In this document: positions 15,801-30,800 of the stretch, piece by piece | Layout: every line of letters begins with the position of its first letter | Position numbering within the stretch: position 1 is the first letter of the stretch | Assembly: GCA_014549065.1 (NCBI GenBank) | Contig: JACDOX010000023.1 | Span: forward strand, 3,317,805-3,381,804 | Reading direction: 5' to 3' | Source of the DNA: Cardinalis cardinalis | Lineage: Eukaryota; Chordata; Aves; Passeriformes; Cardinalidae | DNA: 64,000 nt | Notes under the pieces: model-generated | What the model was told of the DNA's origin: nothing | Databases searched by the model: none | What the model saw: only the letters and a program-made list of their open reading frames with translations | Program-made: the position numbers and the translations under genes

Positions 15801-18800
15801 TAAAACTACACACACTGAGCACTAAGTTCAGTGGCTACTGCAGCAGTCCTGAAATAAAAAAGCAACTTCTGACTAAAAAAAATCCAAGACTAGTTTAAAA
15901 GCAAAAATACTCAAATGACACCACTGCTCATAAAAATGCCTACCTCACACTGCCTACCATAAGACTGACATAAGTAAAATTCCAAATCAGTACAGAAACA
16001 GAAGTTTTTGGGGTCTGAAAGACCAAGAGCTCCCTCCATACTCTACACTGGTGAGGTTCCACCTCGAGTGCTGTCTCCAGCTGTGAGCCCTTCACTTCAA
16101 GAAATGTGAGGTTCTTCCAGGCAACCAGCGACAGGACAAGAGAACACAGCCTAAGGCTCTGCCAGGGGAGGTTCAGGTTGGACATTGGGAAGAATTTCTT
16201 CACGGAAAGGGTTGTTAGAAATTGAAAAGGACTGCCTAGAGAGGTGGTAGGGTCACTGCCCCTGGAGGTGTTCAAGAATTGACTGGACATGGCCCTTGTG
16301 GTCTAGTTCACAAGGTGGTATTTGGCCAAGGGCTGGACTCAATAATCTCAGAGATCTTGTTCAACCCAATCGATTCTGCGATTCTGTGAAATTATCCTGA
16401 GAGAGCTATCAGAAAAGAGTGATTCTACAGCTACTGTGCACTTACCTGATTAACAAGAGAGAAGCCATTCCTTCTCCACATCCCTGCATGCACTTGGGCA
16501 CATAGGACTAGGCATCGTAGAGGATGTTCTATTAACATGGGTGGGCTAAGTTCACTCTGCATTAAGAAAATGCAATATTTTGACGTATACAGAGAAAATA
16601 ATAGAAAATGGGACTGAAATGAAGGAGGATGATATTTGAGATCATGGAAATATTTGGGCACTACAAAAGGCAAGCAAATCCAACAAACAAGTTAGACGAG
16701 CCCATTCACAATCTTTCAAATCATTGTTAATCACCCTTACATTCTGTCTTTGCTCCACACAGCTACTGCATGAGGGCTTTAGTTTATTCCTAAAGACAGT
16801 AGCTTTCATATTTTAAAACATCAACACCAGCAATTTAATAAAACTGTAACTTCATTTATTTCATTCAAAGGTTAAGTACTACTTCTTTCCAAAGACATTG
16901 AAATTTCTTCTCCCAGTTAGGTTTTATGCTCTTTCATTCCACCTTTTTTGACTATCCCTTAAAGAAATAGCATATCAATAAGAACAGGCAGCAGGCAAGA
17001 AACAGCTGGGGAAGAAAATTAGAACCCAGCCCAAGGAGAAGGAAACAGATCCTGCCTGGGGTTCCTAAAAACAGTTTCTATTACAAAAAGGAGGTTATGC
17101 AACCTGAGTCTTACTTACCTTAGAGAGCAATGCTGCCTGTATTTGCTCTAGTTATGAATACCTAGATATTAATCTTTTAAAAGGCAATTTTATATACTAA
17201 AGATATTCTCTCTGAGTAGAATTCACAGTACAAAGGCCCTTTGTTTTATTTAATATCATCCTACATTTACAATTTCATGTTCTGCATGAATTATATTTAA
17301 TGAATATACAACATTTATTTACATACCAGGGGTAGCAGCTCTGGAAACTTATATGCCACTTCAGTTTTACTCAGCAAAACATGCAAGCCTACAAAAAGAC
17401 ATGAAAAAACCAAACAGAACATTACATACAATATTTTATGTGATTAAAACAGGACAAAAAAGGTCATGTGATTTACTCGCAGACCATTTTTCTGGACACA
17501 GAGACAAGTCTCCAAATTTATCACCTCGGAGTTACACAGTTATTTCCTCAAGAAACCTATTACAAAGAATTTATTTTAAGAGAATTGAAGTTTTCCCTTT
17601 GTATCTGTATAAGCCTTGCAGTACAAGTGAGATTTTTGCCTTTTTTTGACTCTGTCATGTCCCCACAGTGAGAGCCAGGAGTCCTTGGTCTGGCAGGACA
17701 AACAATCAACAGCAGATACCTCATCCTTTTTATCAGTCCTTGGGGGGTTTACAGAATACCTCAGGAACTAGAATAAGGCCCCTACAAAACACATGAAGAG
17801 TTTCTGGTTTGCTTTCTTTTGAAGTTACAAGGACTTTACTCAAAGGTTCAAATATTCAAAGCCATTTGACACTGAGCCGCATGGCACTTTACCTAAGAAT
17901 TACCTTTTTCACTTCATTATTTGTGAATTTATTTTTATCGCATTCTTTCTCATTCTGTAAACTAAAATTCACAAATCTTTTTTTCAACACAACTGCTGAA
18001 GAAGATAGGCACAATATGAAGAGAAAGACATAGCTCAATTTTCTGGTGACACATCTGTTTGATAAATCTATTCTCTAACAGAATGTTGATCAGTCTATTC
18101 AAGCTGACAGCTAAACATATTCCCAAACAGTCAACCAGTCCACATTTTGTCGCAGCTCTTTTGCACCACTCAAGTGGCAAAAGCAGCAGTAGCTGCCTAT
18201 AATACAAATCCAGAGGCATGAGACAATCTCCCCCAGACTGAATGATAACAAGTTTTCTGGTGATTGAGAACATCTGGCCTAGAAGTTACCAAACAGCTAG
18301 AAAATGGCCAAAATTCATCCTATTGAGGCCTTAAACAATGCTTGTGTGTGTCTTCATGTACACACAAACACAAACCACACCTACAGAACATTTTTCATTT
18401 CCTGAAATATTTTTCAACTGTTCATACCTGCAAGTAAACGAGAAACTGGGAGGTGAATGCTAACTTTTTCCTGAGAAACGCAGTATCTGATGGTCTCAAC
18501 TGAATGTCCACACATACTGAGGACAATAGGCTGTTCTCCATCAGTAAACCCACTATGACACTGCATCAACACAGTCAGGCATTTCTTGTAAGCTTCAATC
18601 AATACTTTTTCCTAAAAGAAAGATTGCAGTTTAAAGAGATTATGAAAAAACCACAGCTCTGAAAAATAATATAGACAACATAATAAAGACCTTAAAGTGT
18701 TTGCAATTTTTACCTTTAACAACAGTCCTGCAAAATTAAGATAAGGAATCCAACAAAAGAGTCAAATTAAGGAGGGCACAAACTGCAAAATCCGTACTGG

Positions 18801-21800
18801 TATGTCTGATTAGAAAAGCACACACTAGGATGTTGTTTGGATTTGGGGTTTTTTTGTGACTGGCATTATGGTAACTTTCTGAGGAGTGATCATGCTAGGC
18901 TAGTAAAAACTGCACATTAACTACCAGTTACTGATTAAAGCCAGCCTGAATGTTCAGGTATTCCAGGATCACTTATTCCACANTCATATTTTACCATGCT
19001 CAAGTTCCAAAATCATGAAACACTTAGGGAGCAGAAACATGATTTATAATCAAGCAGTATTTGGTAGATCCAGGGCCTACTCCTCCATTCCTTCCTCTTT
19101 GAAAATTATAACCTGATAGATTTGTGATAATCACAATCTTCAGATGTGTGACAAAACTCCCTGCAGAATTCAAAAAAGGCTTAACCATGTTCTTATGAAC
19201 TGGTCAGTACAAACCACACTTGTGTTTAAATACAGTAAAGATTTGCATTTCCTCATAGGAGCTGCCCTTGGCTTATGGTGAAGTTGTGTTTAGGTCAATT
19301 TTCACAAGTATTAATATTTGGGTTTTATCCCTGTTCACACAGAAAAACAATTCCGAAGGAACTTACATCTAATGCACACCAGTCCTGCATCATTGAAATA
19401 ACAAGCGTTAATTTCATCTGCAGTGTAAATGCTGCTTCCCACTCTGGTTCCATTTCAATGTGTTGTCCTACTTGACGAGTTATTGGATCCATACCCTAGT
19501 ACAACAAGAGATTGCATATTTCAACAATGTATCGCTGAAATACAGTGACACAGCAAATACAGCATTAGCAGAGGTGCGAGACAGTGGTTAGCTATCCTTA
19601 TAAACATATTGTTGCTGCAACAGGTAAAAAGAACCTTGGGGGAATGAAAGGAAATGAAACCGCAAGTGAAGAGGTCTATTTGTGTGTTAGGAACAATTTA
19701 TTCCTCAATACAAGGAGCAACTCTGCTGACATTTAAGATGAACCAGATTTTGCTCACAGAATGAATTGTCTTATCTGCCTCTACAAGTGCAAAATATGCC
19801 CCAAATTACACTTCTCATTTTGAAGTGCTCTTCCTTTCTACTGTCCTCTACAACAACATTTTAAGAAGAGATGCAAGATGTTACGTTTCAGAAAAATGCA
19901 ATGGCTCCAAAAGTGATAAGTCAATGAAGTTACAAAATGAAGAGTAGATCACATTTATTCTATTTTGACATCATAATAGCTAACTTCCTGCTTAAATTTT
20001 GCCACATTTTGTAATTCACAGATTTACGTACCTGCATACATTTGAGTAATTCTAAGAAGGCATCAAAACCCTCGAGGAATTTGCGTCTCAAGTCATCTGA
20101 CCACTCTGTCGGCTTACTTATCAGCACATACCTGGAGAATTNAGAAACATGTAAGTGTTCATTTTTGATTTTTTTTTAAACTCCTCNATTTTTCAAATCG
20201 GTATATAGTTGGCATACTTACTTGAGATCCAAAATAAGGCTCTGGACACGCCTGAATTTGAAAGCCTGCAGAGCAGTGTAACGTTCAAACTGAAACCTGC
20301 CTTGGATGTCACGGTGCCTTAAGTGGTCCATGAAAGTTTTGATGATAGTGGTCATAAGATTCTCTTCTGTTATTAGCATTCGAGCCTAGGCCAAAGTACA
20401 TTGAAATTTGCTGTAATTAACAGACACAGCTAACAAGATTTTCACACTGCACCATGAAGTTTATAAAATACATTATTTTTTTAAAATCCAAAATAATTAC
20501 ATCAATAATTGGAACAGAACACAGAAAAGCACTCTTTTCACAGAATCACAGAAGACAAAAAAAAGGAATCTAGTAAAAAATTATCATAAGCCAGATTTCT
20601 TTTTTCAGATCCTTTCTGTACAGAAGTCTCTCTATGGTAAGGCCCCTGCTAACCTATATAATTATGGCACAAGACATGTTATTATCTGTCTTATAATTAA
20701 CTTGTACCTCCCTTTAAGTATGTGCTGTCTCCTCTCATACAGTTTGAGCCCTTTAGAGGAGTGACAGCTCTTCTGTTTTCTGTTTACAAACTGTCAAGAG
20801 CTGTGGTGAGCAGAGCCTCTTCGGAGCCAATAAGGAACTGCACATGCAATTTCCATATGGAAATTTCATGAAATAACCTCTAATTTTCCTCAAGGTCTAC
20901 TGCATATATCCATGTGTTGTATGAAACAAATCAGCAAAGTCTGACAAAGATTTTCTTCATCATCCAGCCTAACCTAAGTCAACTNCACAAGAGAGGAGGG
21001 AGCACTAAGTTACTGCCAGCTCCTACTCGTGAACACTTCCACAATTCCCCCATTCTGTTGGTTGAATGGGATGAGCCTTGCAATCCTTGGATCTGGCTAG
21101 CAGACTCAACAATACTGGCTACTGTGATCTACCACAATGACATCGTNGCTCTTGACTAGAGCGTCCAGGTTCTGAAGCTGCTAATGATAACCCAAAANAG
21201 CTTCTAAAATGCTACTGCATTGGAGGAAAATAATCTAATGATTAACATTTTCCTCCCAAAAAATCATCACTAACAGAGCTGTCCATCCACCCTCAAACCA
21301 AAAAACCGCAGTTCCTTGAGAGCTCAAACTCTTAAATTACTAAGATCAGTTTGAAAATGTTACTGGAGGATGGTGGGGTGGCTTAAACTCTTCAACTTAC
21401 TCATTTAGTTAAGAGTGAGTGGCTATAAATATATTAAAAAATAATACTTAGTTCATGTGATAGAAGCTTATCACAGCTACTTTCATGTCATCAATCTATT
21501 CTATCATTCTGCACAACAGTCAAAATGCAATTGCTTTGCTTTTTTTGCATGTTTTTAAAATAGAACACATACAAAAGGGGCACTGTAATTACTCTGCCCG
21601 AAGAAATGTTTGAAATTACTTTTTCAAAAAGTAATATTGTTCCACCCCATCTGCCAAAGGCAAAAATACCATAACCATCTCAATCCATTTGTTGGTTAAG
21701 TCTAACTGTAAATCTGAATATTGGCAACNTTCTTACTGAAAGCATCATAATTAAAAGAGGCAATACAATATTGTCCTGAATCNTGGGAACAAAATCCTGA

Positions 21801-24800
21801 GTTCCTGTTGAATTCCTATGAATATCATNCATCCCCCAAAAATTGAAGAACTTTGCTCAGTATTCTGATTGCCATGCTAGTATTGAATTTAAGAGNTCAA
21901 TGAAGCTTATTAAATTTGGAAGGATTCAGAAGCATTTATTTTTTTAAACAATTCTGGGTATGAAAATCAGACTCTTATTCCAGTACAGCTTCAAATTTTA
22001 ATTTGTCTACTTAATAATACAAGCAAAGAAAGACTTAAATGGAGACTGGAACAAAAAAAAAAAACGGTTCCCAAACAAGCTGGTGAAGGACCAGCAGATT
22101 TAGTGAGCTGGGAGAAATCACAGTGCTTGTAGCACTGAAACAAAAGTTAACTGGAAATCTAAAAGAAGGCACTGTCTTGAGACTCAAAGTACCAAAGGAA
22201 ATAGAGAGTATCATGAGACAATTCTTGCTTGCACTTATATTGACTGGAAAATGAACATAAAGTGGATCACTTATAAACTGCACCAGAATGGTGCTCTGTA
22301 ACCATGATATGCAAACCATAATATAGACTTCTACAAACAGTAAATGTGGCTCAGTATGATGAGGAATTTAAATGTTATGTGTATGTATGTATCNCTAACT
22401 AAATATGAAAGCACCTTTCTAAAAAAAAGTAAAAGAAAAATGTAAAAAGAAAAACCAGAAACACCCAGCCCACTCTGGGAAGCCAGTCTGGAACTTCCCG
22501 ATGTTGAACGCTTTAACTTCTAAACCCATAGCAATGTATGCAAACAGTCTGACTGTTCTGCATTTCCACAGTAATGTTAAAGAAATCTGCAGCCTTGATT
22601 TATGAACCTTGAGAGGCTTTTAACAAATAAAGATTTCCTTTTTTGGTCTTTTAGTACTTACAAGAGAAGGCACTGTGAATATCTGTATCGAGAGGTCAGC
22701 AATTGAGAACTCTCTGTCGTGGTCATCTTTCATAAAATCACTCTGCAATCGCTCATAGTTCTATTAAGGAGGCAAAAAAAGGCAAGGAGTGCCAACTATC
22801 AGTTTTTAAAAGAAAGACAGGCACTACTCACCAGAGTAGGTACAGTGAAGAGTTGGACAGACAGAGCAGCCACCGATACTGCCCGTTCGTGATCATCCTC
22901 CATATAATCTCTCTGCAACTGCCGGTAATTCTAAACAACAAGGGGAAATTCACCTCTAATCCACACTGACCTGATTTTTAAACTTAAATGTCTGCTCTGG
23001 GAAACTTTAATGCCATGAAAAAGAGAAGAGTAGCTCTAATGGATTATTATTACGGCATTTTGTACAAAGAATATGACAACTTAATNTGCTCACATGTGAG
23101 ATCTATTCACTCTTGTTTTCACAATAAAGGCTACTATTTTATTTTCTACTCAAGAGTCTGCAGCAGAGTGAGCAGAATTTTGCAGTGCTGATTTAAAGCA
23201 TTTCGAATACCAGTTACTGCAGAAATACTAATCAGCGTGACTGAATTTCAGCACTATTTCTAAGCAGTGCTATAACAGCTTACACCTCAACAATGAGCAG
23301 TGATTAGCTCTTAAGAAGTGATAGACTGCATAGCTGATGGTGAAGACAAAAACATCTGAACTGCTTTAGTTCTGGGGTGTCTCAAAGGCCATTTCCTTCC
23401 CAAGAGATGAGATGCCATTATAACTAATATACTGAAGAGCAAAATAAGATTTCCAGCATTTAATTTCAAGTTTTCACTTCCATAGAAAGGAAAAAAAATG
23501 AGTAACAGCTCATTTAAATCACTGTATGCTAACCAGACTCTCTTCACTAGACATTTTTAGCATTTAATGGCTCTTTGTAAGAAAGATACTTACCCTTGCA
23601 AAGCGGATAGCAAAAAGTTTCTTGTATTTCAAATCCATAAGAAGACTACTCATGAATAACTGGTGATACACATTTCTAGCTCCTGAAAAAAAATTCANTA
23701 AAAATGAATGAAATATTGCTTGTCACTCTTTTCTATCAACATATTACAGAAACATTTAGAAAAGTAAAGTTCTACAGAATGAAGTAAATGTGCATTTNAG
23801 AGTAGAAGCTGCTTTGATTAAGTTTGTAAGGTGGTAGCAAAGGATAAAGAAGAATAACAAATCAAAATTCTTCAAGAGGCATTATTTATTATTCCTGTAT
23901 AAGATAACACCGTTGAATGTCATCAAATATAAGGGAAGCCAGCAAAACAAGAACAGAACTCTGCTCCTTCACAGGATACACAGGGGATTTAGATGGGAAA
24001 AGAAGAGAACACTATTATGAGAAGTCTTGGGAACTGCAACAAATTTTCCTAGTTGTGAACATCTCCATAAAATAATCAGGTAAGCTATCTCTGAATTTCT
24101 AGTCTGTCTGGACAATCTCCCAGAGAGTATTATCAATATAAATGATATTCATCTCTATGTAGCTTGGAAACAAATGCACATATGCATAATTTCTTCTGTA
24201 GGTCACTTTTAAGTCAAAAGCCATGACACTATTTCCTTAATGCAGAGAACTATGGAATATGACAAAAAGCAGAGAAATATTGATGTTGAAATAGAAATGC
24301 AAAAGTTACTCCTTGCCTACATGAAAGACATTATCCTAACAAAACCTGTATTAAAAATGTAATGCTCCACAAAAGCAGAATCTTCCAGATTACAAAATTT
24401 GCAGTGCCAGGAATACATTCTCAAGATAAAGGTATTAGATAAACAAAGCCTAAAATAATAATTTTCTCCATGCTACATCCACTTTCCAACTTACTTCTTA
24501 CTTATTTACTGGTACTCCAAGAAGTTCCCCTGGCAGTCATATTGCATCNTTCCCTGCCTGTTCTTTATGCTTCTCTTTCTTACACCTGGCCTTACACACC
24601 CTTTCAGGATATCAAATCAGACAGAGAATCAATGATGGAATAGAAATTAACTACCTCACCTTCCTCAAAATTACAACTTTTTTAGCTAATTCCATTATAC
24701 CAAACAGCCTCTCAAAGTTTCAAGAGCTCTAAAACAACAGAACAGTAATTTTTACTGAATGTTCTCAGAACACTTAAGAATACCTCATGATCACAAACAC

Positions 24801-27800
24801 AAGTCAAAGCAGAAAGACTCTGCCTTATGCCTTAAAAATAGGCATTTTGGTAGATACTAAATGGATGCTGAGATCCTATAAAGCAGACAAACCCCCAATT
24901 TCTCTATAATTTACTCAATTTCCATTAACAATCACTATCATTTGCATGTATCAAGTCAGTTTTAATTTCAGACCACTTTGAAAAANTAGACCTAAAATCA
25001 GCCCCATCTCCAAATGGTCTCTGTATGTTTTTGTCTTAAATACACTTGGGAGTGTACCATGAAGGGAGGGATTGTAACAAATTAGGCAAAATTATCCATA
25101 ATACACCACAGTAAAAATGATCAAACATTAGCCGATACAATAAAAGGAAAACTTAGGCACAGCATTCTCTAGCATTTTCCAGAGCTTTGAGAAAACTCAC
25201 CTTTCCACAGTTTAGAATCATACAGCATCAGCTTATCTACAAGAGAAGAATTTTCACCATCTGGCCCTTCTTGCAAACCAACCTGACACAATATCCGGCG
25301 AAGGCCATCTTAATGAAGAGAAATGGTACNAGTTAGTTACAGCTCAAACACAAACGTGTTATTTTGACATCCTGAAATTTTCATACATCACAGAAGCCCT
25401 CACACTGCCCCCTTTTTCACGACAACTGAATAACAGCACTTGCATTTTGCTGATACAAACACAAATATTTCACACCTTGCAAGTTTCACACTAGCCTTAT
25501 GGAACATAGTGAAAATCACCAAACACAATGATTTGGTTTAAAGTTATCAAATTAAAATGTACTTTCTTAAAAATGGCTAACTAAAATAAGAAACAGCCTA
25601 ATGTCCCAGGGTTTAGTTTTCCTGATTAGACTCCTATGAAAAGGAAAATATAATTAATACATTAAATTACTTGTATATTCATGCTATCATTTTAAGGTTT
25701 CTCTGCATCTTTCTTCCTAATGGAAAGAAGCAACAACTGTAATTATACGAACATGTAAGTCATATGGCTGCAGACAAGCCTGCATCTGAAACACAGCACA
25801 GCCCAGACATGCTCCTGTTAAGAATGTTCAACCTGGCACTGCACTGCAGGTAATGCATATTCCCATAGAACTATGGGACTTACAGAGTCCTTACTTCCAC
25901 ACCCTGCTTGGCATCTCAGCTCCTCAGGCAGAGTGGGCAGTGGCTGAGTGCTCTGTACACAGCACCATGTGCTGCATGGTGCAGTAATATCCACTCTGAG
26001 ACCCCCTTCAGCAGTTTGGGGTTATTCCTTTTTGCCTTGCAGAGTTCAATGCCAACTACTGTTAGGAAGGACAACGAATTAATGGAAACTACTGCATTGT
26101 TCAGCAATTGTCAAACAGACACTTAATCCAGAAGAAGGGATATTTGCCAGGAAGAATGCAGTGGTCAAACTTCTGACTAAGTTCCATAGCAAGGTTTTTC
26201 TGTTGAGGTTTTTTTTAATGACAAGAATTTGTCATTCCTTTGACAGCAATCATCCAACCCAACTCTGGCACAGCAGAAGATCCCTCTACCTGTCCCTCAG
26301 CCATTGCTCTGGGACATTTCAGTGTAACCACTGAAAAGCAGCAACTCAATCCCCTCATGTCACAGATAAAGGGTAACAGACTGTTTAAAAGATTGAGCAG
26401 AATTTAGTTGTTTGGGTGTGTTTGTTAAAAAGGTAAGGGAAATCAACTCCTTCAGAAGTGCATTTCACAAAACCAGACTCAGAGTACAAGACTGCATCCC
26501 AAGACATGGAAGGCAGTTCAAGTAAATGAGCACACTGGTCACAGACAAAATGTATCTGTGCTGTTCACAAACAAACATGCCTTTTGCCTTTCTGAATCAT
26601 AAAGAACTCAGCATTTAACGAGCTGAACTCTTCAGAACTTCACAAACTCAACTACATACACAACTCAAAATTCAGTACTTTCTTCTGCAACATGAGACAA
26701 ATGACATATTCAAATTACCTTTTTGCAACTGTTATGTAGTGCTGAAAATTAATGACTGTGGCACCTGGCACAAATGATGTGGCACAACACTGGGCTTAAA
26801 ATGAGAAAGACAGTGCCTGCCTACACGTTTCACTGAAAGGAAAATTTCCCACAGAAGGAAACTTCCTTCATCACTTTGATCTACTACCTACTGTTCAGAA
26901 GTTTTATTTACTTATCTTTAAAATTTAAACATAAACGACTTATGTTTCAAAAACAAGAACATGTTATAAAGACCCTGCGCATGAAATCTCGGTTTTCCAA
27001 CTATCAGTCTAATAAAACATACAGTCTCTGAAGAAATGATGCAGCCATGCAGAACACATGNGCATTATGAAAGCTGAGCATGCTTTGCTAATACTTCTTG
27101 CTAACATTTCCAGAGTAAAAAAATACAAATTGCAAGGGCATCTGTATCTATATTTCTCCNTATCAGCAGTTTGTCACTTTCTTTTTATTTCCTCCCCTAT
27201 CCTACATCTTTACAATCTTATGATTTACCAGGAGAAAGGGCAAACAAAGTCAAAACAAAAACTGAGCATTCCCATAAAATCTGATACTGTGCATCTTGAT
27301 TCCTTTGAAGAAACCTCTTTTAAAAAATCTGATTAAGACTTTGTCAGCTTTTATACTTACCAAAACCCTCCACAATTCCTTGCATTTTCTCTGTTCTACT
27401 TAGCAAAAAATCTGAAGCAATCGCTTTCATCTACATTCATCAAATTACTTCTGAATAATTTTGTTTTATCTAATCAGACAGGTTATTTTCAGCTTAGTGC
27501 ATTTATTTAAAAAGAAGTAGGGACTGAAAAAATAGCTTTTTGGCATACTGCATCTGACAGTGAGTCTCAGCTTCTGTTCAACAGCAACTAAACAGAAAAG
27601 ACTATGTAAGACTGGCAGCACTTTCACATGGAAGTTAGAATTCAGAACAGCACTCCAGTAAGAGAAAATAGAATGAAGTCTGACAAGTTATTAATAGCTT
27701 TGCCTTATACATTACATATCTCAAATAAGTAGACAAAACTGCTTCAGAAAATCAGCTCCTCTCATATTATCTATCTTATCTCAAGAGATAAATTTTGCCC

Positions 27801-30800
27801 ACCTGAATATCCAATAACACTGCCAAGCCAAGTTAGGAGCTTCAGACCAAAGCTCTGATGGGCAACAATAGATGAATGCATAACTTGCACTTTCAATGGT
27901 TTTGTCTGACGACTGGTATTTCTCTTAAAAAGAAAAGGAGAAAGAAGGCAATGCATATTTAAGTGAAGACTGGTATATACTTCTATACAGAAATGCAGCA
28001 TTCCTGTGATTAATTTTGATAATTTGTAATATTAATACATATTCTAATTACTAACACCTACATAGCAAACCCAAAAAAAGTGCATTTTGTTTATCCTATT
28101 AATATTTGAAGGACCCTATTATGCAATATCAGCATATTTAGGTCAAACCATTTTCCACTCTTGGCCTGTTATCAATGCTCACACTGATCTGCTGCATTTT
28201 ACTGATAAGCAATCCCACGTTCAACCCAAGACAGCCACGTGTGTTTGTCCCTCTCAACATGACAGGCAAGTCACACTGCNGCCTATCATGGAAACTAATT
28301 GAGAACAGACTATTCCCAAAAACACAAATTAAATACACAGAGTTAAAACAAAAAAGAATTTATCCTCATCTATGTCTTAGAAAGCATAATAGTTAGATGC
28401 TACACGTAAAAGCCATTTGTTCTTTGCTGCATGGCCAGCAAGTTAAAAACATTGCACAACATTATCTTTAAAAATATATAAATGCTTTCCAAATATCTTC
28501 AACAGTTAAAGAACAGTAACTCTAGTTGCAGCATTTGTTTTTCAAAGGTTGCAGTATCATACATAAACTANTTATTTCATGTGATTAAGTAATGCACTGC
28601 AGCAGTTAACACAAAATTAAAAGAAAACATTATTCTCACATTTTTACATGGAAGAATCTTGCAGTATACAGATATTAATATATATACATATATAAATGCT
28701 TAGATGCAAAATGAAAGTATTCACAGTTTCACACTTGGATTCAATCAGTAATAATTTCCATAACTGTTGCTGTTAAAGACATAAGCAACTTCACACTATA
28801 GGAGAAAAACTGTAATCATTTAACTTCACTGATCTGAACTAGCATGTAATTCTAAAAGATACATTAGAAGTTTCTGGCACCATCTGTTTTATGAAGGAAA
28901 AAAAGCGTCAACAAATTCTTTTAAGAAAATTATTTTGGTGTCAGGTAGGCCATAGTAGGAAAAAAACCCAACAGAAGATCAACAACAAAAACCCCATAAA
29001 CCAATATTTTGATACCTCTACTGTAGTGTAAATATAATCTCCAACACTTTGAATCATTAAAATATAATGAGTCATTATGATAACAGTATCACAAACTGGG
29101 TAGCAAAGCCTCCTTCTGCTTAAGATGAGGCAAGTAAGGAGATAGCATCCCTTACCCCCACTACTTACCACTATTACTGATTTTGCCTGATCACAGTATT
29201 GGAAGTCTCCGTATCGAACAGACCTACGGCCCTGCAAATTCAGACAGATGTAACATTACCATCAGCTCCTAAACAGGGAGTCCCAATTCTGTGCTCTACA
29301 TTTGTATAAAAAACACAGTAAAAGCTTCAGATACATGCTAACTACTCTGCCTTTCATGCCATTTTCACTCGTAAGTACTGTATATAGTTAGATACTTGGA
29401 TTTCCCAAATGCACCCTGTACTTTTAAAAAGAAGATAAAATTGTATCACATATTCATTTTCCTGTTACTTTAAGTTCTCAGTGTATAACATTGTTCTTAA
29501 GATGAATAATGAAAATAACTACACTTCTTTTATTAAAATACTGAAAACATTAGTTAAGATTGATTANTGCAATACAACAATTAGTACAAAGGCATTATTC
29601 ATTAGTTTTGATATAACTTGAAGATATTTCAGATATTTCAGTACCTTTTAAAAAGCAGATATTAAAGTTAACTGGTCTTTTAAAAATACAATTGAAGCAC
29701 TTGTTTTGTTCCAAAAGAAGGTTTTCAATCTTTCTCTACTGTCAGTCAACACATCAAAATAGATAATTGATTGAATTTATAGTATATTGCAGACTGGAAA
29801 ACTCACTGGCACTTTAGATCTGATGCCAAATCACTGCTTCAGGCATAGCATTCTCATTTCTTCCACATACATGCTCATGTATATATGCATTCATGTATGC
29901 ATTTAGAAGTAGAAGGCATCAACAGTAGGAAAATCTGAGTGTATCCCACAACACACAGCACATGCTCAGGTCAGCTCATATTCAGGGATCAGATGTGAAT
30001 CCTTTGGTTACCGGTATCANAAAAGATGGAGCAGCGCTAACACAAAACCAAAATCTAGTGCAGTGTTAAGTAATACGAAGTGGTCATACTTCCTGCTCCA
30101 CTGACATCCCTGAAGTACTTTAACCACACTAAGTGACACTCCCATAGCCATTTGGGAAAAGATTTCCTCCCCACACAAAAACCCCAAAAATATGCACAAG
30201 CCAATAAGCCCAGTAAAAAAGACACTTCTTTCATGTCAACCTGTGCTTACAAACCTGTAAGCAAAAATTGTTATTGCAAAAATAACAAGGTGCAGTNACC
30301 TAATGAAGTATCACTTTCCTTAAAAAACTGAACATCAGCCACACTACAAACACAGCTGACAGAGTACTTCTGAAACTAAAATACTAGTTACAATTATATT
30401 CAGCATATAGTGATTCTGAACTCACTGTTCCTCCTAAAAACTGNGTTAAATGCTTTTACCTCTTCCTGCCACTGTAATCTGACAATTATGAAAAAGAAAA
30501 TTAAATTAAATTTAAAAAAGAAACCACAAATCATGAGCAGTTCCACAAGCATCAGAAAAAACCAATCAGTTATGGGTTTTATCCCTCACACTTAACTGGT
30601 GTTATTCTGAGAAGCATTTGCTATGTTTGGAGCATATTTAGAGGCACTTTCAATGTCAGCTCTATAGTTCAGTAAGGGAAGGGCCAAAGCNGCCGCTCAT
30701 TTTTGATGGAGGAGTGAGAAACCCCTTGGTATTTACACTTAAAAGACCTACTAGAATACATTTACATTGAAACATATTCAGTATCAGGTCTGGCTTGGAC

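Larger units (their letters stand above)
14163..16445 (-). other. UBR2 intron 17
   Basis: Contains the CCTATT microsatellite (14.87-14.93 kb), a pair of GGATGCGCA words at 15,701 and 15,719, and the CR1 fragment ending at 16,389. The rest is unremarkable. Confidence 0.7.

Noticed and set aside
22662..22760. Exon 11b as a dead duplicate
   Set aside because: Its frame is open, both splice sites are good and its changes keep the conserved core, so decay is unlikely.
25908..26126. Opposing 60-70-codon frames in UBR2 intron 8
   Set aside because: There is no splice context, no known family and no codon signal; consistent with chance.
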